The position numbers and the translations under genes were made by a program. A model generated the notes under the pieces. The model saw only the letters and a program-made list of their open reading frames with translations, did not search any database and was not told where the DNA came from. Positions 28,160 through 37,152 of a stretch of 64,000 bases of DNA are shown piece after piece. Numbering within the stretch: the first letter of the stretch is position 1; each line of letters begins with the position of its first letter. Source of the DNA: Zygotorulaspora mrakii (Eukaryota; Ascomycota; Saccharomycetes; Saccharomycetales; Saccharomycetaceae); contig NC_050726.1 of assembly GCF_013402915.1 (NCBI RefSeq), positions 327,501-391,500 of the forward strand, read 5' to 3'.

Positions 28160-28936
28160 ATGACTGTGACAGCAGGTTCTGATGTTAATGGATATATAAT
28201 CAGGAGAGCGATTTCGCGTCATCGCGATTGTGATGTGTTTGAAGTCGTGAGCAAGGAGGGTGGATTGTTGTACTTGTATATGCTCCCCGATAAGAAAAGG
28301 ATGCCGAAAGTAATGACGAATAATCGTGATGAGCTACGGTTTGATGTAAAACCGTTTCACTGGGAGGACAAGTTTTGCTACATTCATGGGGAACAAGATA
28401 TGATTTTTGATTACTTCAATGTGGATTCACAGCGTGCTGGTGCCTTTAAAAATAAGCGTTACGGTGACAAGATCGTACGGACACCGATGCCCTTTGATCT
28501 CTTGAGCGATTATGAAGGAGAAAACGATGATGATGATGAGGACGATGACGATTACGACGACGATGACGATAGCAATGCTGAGCATGATGATGAACTTGAT
28601 CTGGATGATGACGATGGTGAAACCTTTTATGACGAGCGCAACTCACAATTTTATACATGTGATTCCACAAGCACAGAAGCTGGGGTCCCATCGATACTAC
28701 TACATAAGGATCAGATGTCTGGATCAGACTGTCATGTCGAAATTCAGACACCGAAATGGGAAGGGCTACATAGAGGTCGGCATGTACCAAGGACCCCTGT
28801 ACCAGCTTTTGTGCAAACTGAGGCAAACGAAAGGGAGTTCGAGAAAAAACAGGATCAACTGAAGTGCGATTTTGAACTGAAAATGGTTGCAAGTGCAATG
28901 CTAAAAAGGAGGGAAGCCAAGAGTCTGGCTATATAA
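28160..28936 (+). CDS. HAL1: Hal1-like protein with acidic tract
   Basis: Likely counterpart of Hal1 (YPR005C, 294 residues), a fungal cytoplasmic protein linked to salt tolerance through sodium/potassium balance. Sequence similarity is weak and confined to the ends. The N-terminus GYIIRRAISRHRDCDVFEVV resembles yeast Hal1 DYTLKNLMYENNCCKFYDAV in pattern, and both proteins end in a basic helix (DFELKMVASAMLKRREA against NFQLRILKSSVLQRRQS). Position between REC8 and AIM45 and the strand agree with YPR005C. An Asp/Glu-rich tract of about 35 residues (28519-28621) dominates the middle. No catalytic motif is visible. Confidence 0.55.
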   Translation: MTVTAGSDVNGYIIRRAISRHRDCDVFEVVSKEGGLLYLYMLPDKKRMPKVMTNNRDELRFDVKPFHWEDKFCYIHGEQDMIFDYFNVDSQRAGAFKNKRYGDKIVRTPMPFDLLSDYEGENDDDDEDDDDYDDDDDSNAEHDDELDLDDDDGETFYDERNSQFYTCDSTSTEAGVPSILLHKDQMSGSDCHVEIQTPKWEGLHRGRHVPRTPVPAFVQTEANEREFEKKQDQLKCDFELKMVASAMLKRREAKSLAI

Positions 28937-29016
28937 AATTTGTTTTTCATTTTTAAACAATGGGTTATGTGTTTTTAAGCCCGAATGGGACGGAGTTTGT
29001 TTTATATAAATATAAA

Positions 29017-30045
29017 CTAATCATTTCTTATGCTGACAATACTGTCATTGTAAATTGACTTCTGTTTTATCAGTCTGGCATTCAGCAGGTCATTGGTTTG
29101 AAATCTTTTGATACCGTCTTCTATTGTGCTAACAATACCTGTTTGCACATGTCTTTTGCCCACCCTCTCCTTAATCACACCTTCCTCAATATCAACATTC
29201 CAAACGAGCAACGCATTTGTTTGAGACAATTGATGATAAACTTTTGCCCAGTTTTCAGCATCATAAAGCAGGTACAGTCCTTCGAAAATCATTATTCTTG
29301 TGTAGCCATCTATGCAATAATCGTTTGGAGTCGGATCTTTCACTCTGTGGTCAAAACTTGGTATTCTAATCTCGGGAAAGTTTTCAATGAAAGTTTCAGA
29401 TAAGTACTCAAAACAATCCTCTGCAGAACTTTTTGTCGGCGTAATCAAACTTGTCTTACCTAGAACTTTGCAGAGCTCGAGAAAGTTGTTACTGTCGAAG
29501 GTCATTGGTGATCCTCTTCGTTCATGTGCCCACATAGGATTTTTGAAGCAGTCGAGACACTGTCTTGATAGATGAAATCCGTCCATCGGTATAATCTGTG
29601 CAATATTGATTTTATTATTATTTCCATGCTCTTTGTTCAGGTCGCCCTCACGTATGGTAAAGGCATTGGGGTTTCCACCACGCCCCATTACCTCAGTAAC
29701 ACCATTTTCATGTATCTTCTTGACGGGCTCAAAATTTGTATCTTCCACCAAATTTTTGAAAATCCCACCGTCGTGTTCCAATTTTTTGCTCAATTCAGGA
29801 GTAATTTCCCTGATATCAGAGGTCAAATTAATCTGAGAATGTTCTTTTAATTTAATATGCACATTTGGATGACTCTTCAAGTATTCATTGTATCGGCGAT
29901 TTAATTCATTGCACAATTCACCAGCGATCGTGGATTTACCAGATCCAGGTGGCCCCACAATTACTACACATATTCTATAATTATCACATTTTTTATTCTG
30001 AAGTAATTTGACAACCTCATCAGATAAGGATTTTATATCAACCAT
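29017..30045 (-). CDS. YFH7: P-loop kinase Yfh7
   Basis: Orthologue of Yfh7 (YFR007W, 353 residues), an ATPase/kinase related to phosphoribulokinase and uridine kinase whose substrate is unknown. It has 342 residues. The Walker A GPPGSGKS spans residues 31-38. Further matches are IIPMDGFHLSRQCLD, RRGSPMTFDSNNFLELC, RIPSFDHRVKDPTP and IMIFEGLYLLYD, the last typical of the family. It is convergent with HAL1 and divergent from AIM45. Confidence 0.93.
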   Translation of the reverse strand: MVDIKSLSDEVVKLLQNKKCDNYRICVVIVGPPGSGKSTIAGELCNELNRRYNEYLKSHPNVHIKLKEHSQINLTSDIREITPELSKKLEHDGGIFKNLVEDTNFEPVKKIHENGVTEVMGRGGNPNAFTIREGDLNKEHGNNNKINIAQIIPMDGFHLSRQCLDCFKNPMWAHERRGSPMTFDSNNFLELCKVLGKTSLITPTKSSAEDCFEYLSETFIENFPEIRIPSFDHRVKDPTPNDYCIDGYTRIMIFEGLYLLYDAENWAKVYHQLSQTNALLVWNVDIEEGVIKERVGKRHVQTGIVSTIEDGIKRFQTNDLLNARLIKQKSIYNDSIVSIRND

Positions 30046-30295
30046 TGTTAATCCCCAATCGCCCTGTAAATACTAAATCTTTAACCTCGAGGTATCGTAT
30101 CTTTAGAGTATGCTAACACCCTCCTTGGTATGCATGCCAAAAATCACCGCGTTGAGTGACTTCATTTCGCCTTCATTGGTGGAAAAATGAAGTTTGATCA
30201 AATATTAATTTAACGAAATCGATTTAAACCGAAATTATTGTCAAAAACATCCCCTAGGGTAGCGAAAGTTTCAAACAACGTGCTGCTGCTATAAC

Positions 30296-31330
30296 ATGAT
30301 TAGATCGGTCAGTCGTAAGCTTCTTTTTGGAGGCTCATCTTTCCGTTGTAATAGACTCGCTTCTACCTTGGCTTTTGTTGAAACAAACAAGGAAGGGTCT
30401 ATTGTACCATCATCATTGAATGCCTTAAATGCTGCCAGAGGATTTAATAACGATTTAGTTGTTGTCATATTAGGTTCCAATGCTTCTAAAGCGGCATCGA
30501 AACTTAAGAGCTCTATCAAATGTGAGAATCTAAAGAAGATATTGGTCTCTACGGATGAACAGTTTGATAACTATTTACCTGAAAAGGTTGGACCTTTATT
30601 GGTGAACCTGTTGAAAGATAAGGAATTCACACATTTTGTTACTGCAAGTTCGGCTGTAGGTAAAAACGTCTTACCTCGTATTGGTGCATTACTAGACCTA
30701 CAACCAATCTGCGATATCACAAAAATCGTAGACTCAAAGACATTCGTCAGGCCTATATATGCAGGCAATGTTATATCAACTGTTGAATGCACACAAGCTC
30801 AAAAGCTGATCGGTATTAGAGCATCGGCATTCGATCCTATTGCCGAGGGCTCCTCAGACACAGCCGTCATCGAAGATATTGCTACTGTGGAAGGTGATTC
30901 ATCCAGCCTACAAATCGAATGGGAAAACGCTAATTTGACCGAGAGTGAAAGACCAGAGTTGTCTTCTGCATCAAAAGTAGTCGCCGGTGGTCGTGCCTTG
31001 AAGGATAAAGCAACTTTCGAAAAACTACTTACACCTCTTGCAGATGTATTGCACGCTGGTATTGGTGCTACCAGGGCAGCCGTGGATAGCGGATTTTGTG
31101 ATAACTCTTTACAAATCGGTCAGACCGGTAGAGTTGTCGCACCAGATCTTTACATTGCTATCGGTATTTCCGGCGCTATTCAACATCTGGCTGGTATGAA
31201 GGATTCTAAAGTCATTGTTGCAATCAACAATGATCCTGATGCTCCGATATTCAAAGTAGCCGACTTTGGTTTACAAGGCGACATTTACGAAATTGTACCA
31301 GAGTTGACCAAGAAGCTTGAAAAGCTCTAA
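30296..31330 (+). CDS. AIM45: Electron transfer flavoprotein alpha subunit (mitochondrial)
   Basis: Orthologue of Aim45 (YPR004C, 344 residues), ETF-alpha, which with ETF-beta (Cir1) carries electrons from matrix dehydrogenases to the ETF-ubiquinone oxidoreductase. The length is exactly 344. The Arg/Ser-rich N-terminus MIRSVSRKLLFGGSSFRCNR looks like a mitochondrial presequence. The C-terminal FAD-binding domain shows VVAGGRALKD, GATRAAVDSGF, QIGQTGRVVAPDLYIA, GISGAIQHLAGMK and AINNDPDAPIF. It lies directly before YPR003C on the same strand. Confidence 0.96.
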   Translation: MIRSVSRKLLFGGSSFRCNRLASTLAFVETNKEGSIVPSSLNALNAARGFNNDLVVVILGSNASKAASKLKSSIKCENLKKILVSTDEQFDNYLPEKVGPLLVNLLKDKEFTHFVTASSAVGKNVLPRIGALLDLQPICDITKIVDSKTFVRPIYAGNVISTVECTQAQKLIGIRASAFDPIAEGSSDTAVIEDIATVEGDSSSLQIEWENANLTESERPELSSASKVVAGGRALKDKATFEKLLTPLADVLHAGIGATRAAVDSGFCDNSLQIGQTGRVVAPDLYIAIGISGAIQHLAGMKDSKVIVAINNDPDAPIFKVADFGLQGDIYEIVPELTKKLEKL

Positions 31331-31644
31331 GCCTCAAAACCAAATAGATATTCATGTTTCAATTCACAAGTGAATGGTACCAAAACAAGGTTTCAAGCAG
31401 AGGAAAAGTTGCTATTTTTTTTTTTTTTAGAATATTTTTAATTTTGTAATTATAGTATTTTTTTCTCCGATGCTTGTGATTTGTAAACTTAATCTGTAAC
31501 AAAAGATTAAAGTGCAAGCTTGAGATTGGTAAACCGCCTTGATACTTTGGCTGGACTGCATGAAATTGGAGCATTTACGACGTTTAACATATTCTGGTGG
31601 TACTTCTACAATTTATGGAGAGTTAAATATAAAAATTGAACTAC
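31331..31644. other. AIM45-YPR003C intergenic region
   Basis: About 310 bp of AT-rich DNA with a T13 run near 31417-31430. It is the likely terminator of AIM45 and promoter of the permease gene. Nothing else seen. Confidence 0.6.
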
Positions 31645-33837
31645 ATGCCCTACAACTCTAGTCCTCTCTTAATGAGAGATGATAGCGGTGGCCGGTCTTA
31701 TCTCAAGAGGAAGAGCAGCTCCTCACAGAGAGGTCGTAGATCTGAAGTTCAAAGTCCGATTAAAGGGCGCTCATCTTCTCTCTCTCATGAGCCATCCTCA
31801 AGCTCTGCGGCTGTTATGCCAAATCTCAATTCTAAGACAGTGGATGCGGCATTCGTTGACCTATCACCTTCCTTTTGGGATCTACTACCGTATTACTTAC
31901 CGTGCTTCTCATGGATTCCAAACTATACATGGATAAAATTTGGCGGTGATCTGGTAGCAGGTATCTCTTTGGCGTCGTTCCAAATACCTTTAGCATTATC
32001 ATACGCTACATCTGTGGCTCATGTGGAGCCATTATGCGGATTATACTCACTAGCTTTCACTCCTTTTGTGTATGCTATATTTGGTTCAGTTCCGCAAATG
32101 ATTGTTGGACCTGAGAGTGCAATCTCTCTTGTTGTTGGTCAAGCAGTTGAAAAATTATCCAGCCATAATTCTGAAATTAGCGTAATGGATATATCTGTGG
32201 TTCTCACTTTCATAAGTGGAAGCTTTCTATTCATATTTGGTCTCTGCAGGTTTGGATTTTTGGGTAATGTCTTGAGCAGAGCTCTGTTGAGAGGCTTCAT
32301 TAGTTCTGTTGGACTGGTGATGATTGTTAACGCGTTGATAAATGAACTAAAGTTGAACAAACTGCTAAAGCAATCTGAAGGACATTTCCATACTCCTTTC
32401 AAAAAAGTTATGTTTATACTGAAGTATGGTCCTAAGAACTATCATAAGCCAACTGCCATACTTAGCTTGACATGTTTTGTAATACTGATGATGTTGAGAA
32501 TAATAAAAAAAAAATTAATGAAAAGGCATAGATGGCCAGTTTTTGTTCCCGAGATTTTAATACTGATCATCGTGACTATATTTCTTTCTGCAAGATTAGA
32601 TTTAAAGCATGCGTATGGTATCAGTGTTATTGGTGATTTTAATACAAGAGGGCTCGACTCGGTTCAGAATCCTTTGTCGAAATCGAACATTGAGTTGATT
32701 CAACCGTTAATGGGTTCTGGTTTTAGCGTTGCAATGCTAGGGTTTTTTGAGTCTACGACAGCCTCAAAATCTCTCGGTAGTGCGTATGATTTAGCGATAT
32801 CACCGAACCGCGAATTGGTGGCTCTCGGAAGTATGAATTTATTCGTATCTATCTTTGGTGGGTTGCCAAGTTTCGGTGGTTATGGTAGGAGTAAAATAAA
32901 TGCCTTTTCCGGCGCCCAGACAGTAATGTCAGGTGTATTCATGGGTGCGATAGTACTATTGACCGTAAAGTTCTTACTTTCTTTCATCCATTATATTCCT
33001 GTTTGCATTTTATCTGTTGTTACAACTATTGTTGGAATTAGTCTACTGGAGGAAGTACCCGCTGACCTAAGATTTCACTTTGGTTGTCGAGGTTATGGTG
33101 AGCTGGCGATCTTTGCCATTACCGTCCTGGCCACTATATTTTACTCTGTGGAAATGGGAATCTGCATTGGATGCGGCTTCTCTGTTATAACTATAATCAA
33201 GCATGCTACCAAATCTAGGATTCAAATCATGGCGAGAATAAAGCACACAAGTCAATTTGTCAATCCCGACGACTTTTTGGCGAAGTCTAGGTTAAATTAT
33301 GGCTCAGTTTTCAAAGAACTTGAAGAATTTGAGGGTTGCTTGGTGGTTAGAATTCCAGAACCACTTACTTTTACAAATACAGAAGATTTGAAGGAAAGAT
33401 TAAATAGAATGGAAAGGTTTGGGTCAGTCAAGGCACATCCAGCCGCAAAAGGTAAACGGACCAAGGAAGGAACTAGATATGTTTTGTTTGACATGGATGG
33501 CTTGACGTTCATAGACTCCTCGGCAGCTCAAATCATGTTGGAGATCGTTGCCTCTTATAAGAAAAGAGGGGTTAAAGTTTTCCTTTCTCGAGTACCCTTC
33601 AATGACGAAATTCGGGCCAGATTAGAATCTTCGGGTGTTACCAAATATGTCCAGGAGACATCATTGCCCAGCACCGAGTCCTGCGATGTTGATACAAAAT
33701 TCTCGCCTTACTTTGCAAGCATCGAGGAGGCGCTCTCTTCAATAGATGAATGTGAGTTAACGAGTGCGACCTCGGAGTATTCTAGCGAGCAATCAAGTTT
33801 ATTATCGGCCACACTCATCAATTCGAATCTTGTTTGA
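31645..33837 (+). CDS. SulP-family anion permease with STAS domain (YPR003C type)
   Basis: Orthologue of the uncharacterised S. cerevisiae permease YPR003C (754 residues; SLC26/SulP family, ER-located in yeast). I use the ATG at 31645 (730 residues); the frame upstream only adds a TTG codon at 31636. The N-terminus is Ser/Arg-rich. About 10-12 membrane helices follow, with the SulP signature around GISLASFQIPLALSYATSVAHVEPLCGLYS, and FGGLPSFGGYGRSKINAFSGAQTVMSG. The C-terminal STAS domain is marked by YVLFDMDGLTFIDSSAAQ. The substrate is unknown; yeast SUL1/SUL2 are the true sulfate importers. Confidence 0.92.
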   Translation: MPYNSSPLLMRDDSGGRSYLKRKSSSSQRGRRSEVQSPIKGRSSSLSHEPSSSSAAVMPNLNSKTVDAAFVDLSPSFWDLLPYYLPCFSWIPNYTWIKFGGDLVAGISLASFQIPLALSYATSVAHVEPLCGLYSLAFTPFVYAIFGSVPQMIVGPESAISLVVGQAVEKLSSHNSEISVMDISVVLTFISGSFLFIFGLCRFGFLGNVLSRALLRGFISSVGLVMIVNALINELKLNKLLKQSEGHFHTPFKKVMFILKYGPKNYHKPTAILSLTCFVILMMLRIIKKKLMKRHRWPVFVPEILILIIVTIFLSARLDLKHAYGISVIGDFNTRGLDSVQNPLSKSNIELIQPLMGSGFSVAMLGFFESTTASKSLGSAYDLAISPNRELVALGSMNLFVSIFGGLPSFGGYGRSKINAFSGAQTVMSGVFMGAIVLLTVKFLLSFIHYIPVCILSVVTTIVGISLLEEVPADLRFHFGCRGYGELAIFAITVLATIFYSVEMGICIGCGFSVITIIKHATKSRIQIMARIKHTSQFVNPDDFLAKSRLNYGSVFKELEEFEGCLVVRIPEPLTFTNTEDLKERLNRMERFGSVKAHPAAKGKRTKEGTRYVLFDMDGLTFIDSSAAQIMLEIVASYKKRGVKVFLSRVPFNDEIRARLESSGVTKYVQETSLPSTESCDVDTKFSPYFASIEEALSSIDECELTSATSEYSSEQSSLLSATLINSNLV

Positions 33838-34113
33838 TCGTTAAAAATACTCGACTCACGTCATCTTGTTCCAATTTCATATTCAAAAAATTAAAATTAC
33901 TGACTCAACATATCTGCTACCTTTTATGCGGGATATTTTGGATGCAAAGAATGTAAGCTTATCGATGAATGAGCGATGTAAATTAAACACCTTTAGATAC
34001 ATCATGCATGCCAACAATTTAAAATCTTATGGCACCAAATGTGCCAGGCAAACGTAATGCGGCTCAATGAAAAAATGGTGTGCTAGTGGCCAGCAACCTC
34101 GGTGTTGAAGGAA
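33838..34113. other. Intergenic DNA downstream of the permease
   Basis: About 275 bp without a credible ORF, leading into the LTR cluster. PDH1 (YPR002W) and CIT3 (YPR001W), which lie between YPR003C and the centromere in S. cerevisiae, are not here. Confidence 0.5.
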
Positions 34114-34203
34114 GGACTACGGAGGGATCTACTGCATGGAATAGATATGACGGCTGTGCGCTAGATTTTATGGGATTGCAAAGATGGTGTGATTACAACA
34201 TGA
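34114..34203 (+). mobile_element. LTR internal fragment
   Basis: About 90 bp similar to the middle of the intact LTR (34559-34645). Shared elements in order are GACTACGGAGG, CATGGAAT, GATTTTATGGGA and AATGGTGTGAT-like AGATGGTGTGAT. The ends are lost. Confidence 0.6.
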
Positions 34204-34235
34204 ATCATGAACTGCTAAGGATAAAAATAATTTAT

Positions 34236-34370
34236 TGTTGAAATATAGATCGATATTGTAAGATATATGAAAAAGATGAATTATAAGAATCAGAAACAAG
34301 ACAATTGGTATGTACAACAAAACCAAGGACTTATATATCTCTATAATTGAATATTATAATATCATCATCA
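34236..34370 (+). mobile_element. Internally deleted solo LTR
   Basis: It starts TGTTGAAATATAGATCG and ends CATCATCA like the intact copy, but is only 135 bp. About 300 bp between the 5' portion (to ACAATTGGTATGTACAAC) and the 3' portion (from GGACTTATATATCTC) are missing. The intact copy begins 5 bp after its end. Confidence 0.8.
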
Positions 34371-34375
34371 ATGTC

Positions 34376-34817
34376 TGTTGAAATATAAATCGATATTGTA
34401 AGATATATTAAAGAGATGACTTAAAAGCATCAGAAATAAGACAATTGGTCTGTAAAACAAAATAAACGAAGCCAGATGAAGCCCTAACAGAATGTCAATC
34501 GATACTGGAAAGATATCGGATGACAGTCTATCGCGAGACGTTTACAACTCAGGAGTCTGACTACGAAGGAGTCTATGGAATGAACACGAAATAGCAGTTG
34601 TACTGTGGATTCTATGGGACTAGAAATGGTGTGATGACGATGAAAATTCTTCACTCGTCGTCCTCTCTTATGGTTCAATAGGTGCAAAATGTTAGGTATA
34701 AATACTGACGTATTTTCCAGATATTAATCCAAGTTCAATTAGTTTTATCTCAATTCATGATATAGAAAATCAAGAACTTATATATCTCTATAATTGAATA
34801 TCATAATATCATCATCA
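34376..34817 (+). mobile_element. Intact solo LTR, Ty1/copia-like, with target-site duplication
   Basis: A 442-bp element that begins TGTTGAAATATAAATCG and ends AATATCATCATCA (TG...CA). It is flanked by perfect 5-bp direct repeats ATGTC at 34371-34375 and 34818-34822. No internal element domain is present, so it is a solo LTR. The start resembles the TGTTGGAATA start of Ty1/Ty2 delta elements. It ends 208 bp upstream of the tRNA-Phe gene, in the Ty1-type target zone. Other copies in the window are much more eroded, so this is the youngest insertion. Confidence 0.85.
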
Positions 34818-34845
34818 ATGTCAAACCAAGTTACTATCGACAACG

Positions 34846-34920
34846 CCGAAGAAAACATTCTTTCCAAATAATCGATTTATATTTTAACAATAACTCCGAA
34901 GAAAACAAACTTTCCAGATA
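34846..34920. repeat. 25-bp direct repeat bracketing an LTR end
   Basis: CCGAAGAAAACATTC-TTTCCAAATA at 34846-34870 recurs with three changes at 34896-34920. Between them, 34870-34889 reads AATCGATTTATATTTTAACA, the complement of an LTR 5' terminus, so a third, reversed LTR end is embedded here. Confidence 0.65.
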
Positions 34921-35025
34921 CAACCAGTAACTCGACATATTGGGTTGAATTTTACGTAGAGTTGGCAATCAAAATTGCAGAGTTACAGGATTGTACTGGC
35001 TCAAACCGGACAACAAAAACAAACA

Positions 35026-35119
35026 GCGGATTTAGCTCAGTTGGGAGAGCGCCAGACTGAAGTTTGAACTTCGGTCAAAAGTTATCTGGAGGTCCTGTGT
35101 TCGATCCACAGAATTCGCA
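35026..35119 (+). tRNA. tRNA-Phe (GAA) with intron
   Basis: The acceptor stem pairs GCGGATT with AATTCGC and is followed by discriminator A. The D arm is GCTCAGTTGGGAGAGC, the anticodon stem CCAGA/TCTGG has anticodon GAA at 35059-35061, and the T arm is CTGTG-TTCGATC-CACAG. A 21-nt intron (35063-35083) sits at the canonical position one base after the anticodon and can pair with the anticodon through CTTCGGTC. Removing it leaves 73 nt. A T7 terminator follows at 35126-35132. Confidence 0.98.
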
Positions 35120-35247
35120 ATTTCCTTTTTTTGGCAAGAACATGAACAATAAAAGATATACAGAAACTTATCAGAAGTACATAATATGAATTTTATTCCT
35201 TTTTAAGATCTCTTTGAATGTCAACTTTGCAGCAATTATCGATTTAA

Positions 35248-36861
35248 TTAGGCTAGCACATGAAAGGCAGCACGGCCTTTAGAAATAGCATCCGTCACAA
35301 TTTTCTCGATTTCTTTCGGATCGCTTGTTATTTTGGTCAAGTTTTCATGGCCATCTTTTGTAACCAGAATATCATCTTCAATACGCACACCACCTACATA
35401 CATGTATTTTTCCACCACGTTGAAATCAACAACTTCCTCTCTCTCCGGATATTTGTGTAAATACTCTGCGATCAAATATTTGTTAAAGTAACAGCCTGGT
35501 TCATTGGTAATGACCATATTTTCTTGCAGTTCTCTGCGCATTCTCAAATACTGAAAGTACACATTTTTATCTTCGTAATTGGGTCTACCGCCAACGTCAT
35601 GAACATCAAGACCCATGAGATGACCGAGACCATGAGGATAGAATCCACAAGACGCCTTCCTTTCGAAAATCTCCTCCTCAGAATACTCTCTTTTGAAGAT
35701 ACCCAGTTCAAGCAAATGTTTGATAAGGACCTTATGAGAAAGTATGTGCAAATCCTCCCAATGAACGCCAGCTTTGATTCGCTTCATTACTTCTGACTGA
35801 ACATCCAATACAGCTTCGTATATTTCACGGTGTTCCTTTGTAAATTTTCCAGAGATCGGGAAGCACCTTGTCACGTCACTGGTGTAGTTCCGCCATTCAG
35901 CACCTGCATCAATTAGCACGGAAGCTTTTTTATCGAGATCTTCCGAATTCTTGATATAATGAAGAGTGCCGCACGCTGGACCCGAACAACAGATCGGATC
36001 GTAACCCAGGGAGCGAGCACCTTGACGTGTTGCATGGTACGCAAACTCTGCTTCAATATGGATCTCGTTTATTTCAATTGGCAACGCCGACATTACCGCC
36101 AAATGGCAGACATCGGTAATCTCAGTCGCCTTTCGGATTATGGCAATTTCGTAGCTATCTTTAATGATTCTAGCTTCATCCATTGCATAGAAAAAACTGT
36201 CATCCCCTGCTATCAAGTAATCCTTGAGTTTTGGACATACGTTATCAAGGTCGGTGGTGAAAATTCTGAAACCGAAACAGTCGTGTTTCAATTTTTCTTC
36301 GATCTCGTTGCAGTAGACAATTTCATCTACATCAAACTTTTCGAAGGCCTCCTCGAGACTTAATGGCATACCACTCCAGAGCACATCGTCCCACTCAATG
36401 TTTGGTAAAAAAAGTGTCAGAGCGTTTGTTTTGAAATTGAACAATAATGAGCAACCTGGAATATCAACACCTGACAAATAGTAAAAATACCTGTTTTGCC
36501 TAAACTCTCTGGTAGTATCACAATATTTGTTATTCTCCAGCTTTTCTCCAGTGATAAAGAGAGCCGTAGTTTGTTCTGATAACGTATTTTCTTTACTCAG
36601 CAAATGTTCTTTTACTTTAAGATTGTGCTGCTTCGCTGGGTATTTACAACCCCTGATTGCATCCGGTAATTCGTTTACATTTGCCAATGCAGATTTCATT
36701 TGCTCAGCTTTCATTTGCTCAGCTTTCTCATTTATTGGTCGCAAGGACAGAATACATGTCGTTAATCCAGCCCTCGTTCTGTACTTCTTCACAGTTGTAA
36801 AGGCCAAAAGAGCGCTAATGCACACAGCAGTTGCAAAAGCAAAAGATGTCAACTCACACAT
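35248..36861 (-). CDS. M24-family Xaa-Pro dipeptidase-like protein (YFR006W type)
   Basis: Orthologue of S. cerevisiae YFR006W (535 residues), a putative Xaa-Pro dipeptidase of the prolidase family. It has 537 residues. A hydrophobic segment at residues ~5-22 suggests an N-terminal membrane anchor. The pita-bread metallopeptidase ligands appear intact: Asp in VLIDAGAEW, Asp in NYTSDVTRCF, His in HGLGHLMGLDVHDVGG, Glu in ITNEPGCYF and Glu in GGVRIEDDILVT. An internal duplication gives two copies of AEQMK near residue 50. It is divergent from SAD1. Confidence 0.93.
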   Translation of the reverse strand: MCELTSFAFATAVCISALLAFTTVKKYRTRAGLTTCILSLRPINEKAEQMKAEQMKSALANVNELPDAIRGCKYPAKQHNLKVKEHLLSKENTLSEQTTALFITGEKLENNKYCDTTREFRQNRYFYYLSGVDIPGCSLLFNFKTNALTLFLPNIEWDDVLWSGMPLSLEEAFEKFDVDEIVYCNEIEEKLKHDCFGFRIFTTDLDNVCPKLKDYLIAGDDSFFYAMDEARIIKDSYEIAIIRKATEITDVCHLAVMSALPIEINEIHIEAEFAYHATRQGARSLGYDPICCSGPACGTLHYIKNSEDLDKKASVLIDAGAEWRNYTSDVTRCFPISGKFTKEHREIYEAVLDVQSEVMKRIKAGVHWEDLHILSHKVLIKHLLELGIFKREYSEEEIFERKASCGFYPHGLGHLMGLDVHDVGGRPNYEDKNVYFQYLRMRRELQENMVITNEPGCYFNKYLIAEYLHKYPEREEVVDFNVVEKYMYVGGVRIEDDILVTKDGHENLTKITSDPKEIEKIVTDAISKGRAAFHVLA

Positions 36862-37152
36862 GGTAGCTCTTCTGTCAATGATTTATGTGGACTGTCAAGT
36901 ATTTCTGAACCCAAAAGAATATAGTATATTCTGTCAAAGATCTAGCAGGATTATCTGCCTTTTTTAGTTTAATTCAATTCTGTTGACCCTGATTGCACCA
37001 GCTCCGAAATCGTTTTTGGCGAATAATGCATGAAAACTGAGATTTTTTGAAAAATAAGTAAAAAGAGCATGGGCCTCTCAATGCTTATACCTTTCTTAAA
37101 AAAGTAGCGCGCATAGCAATGTGGAAGACTAATACATTTTATTGGGCTTTCT

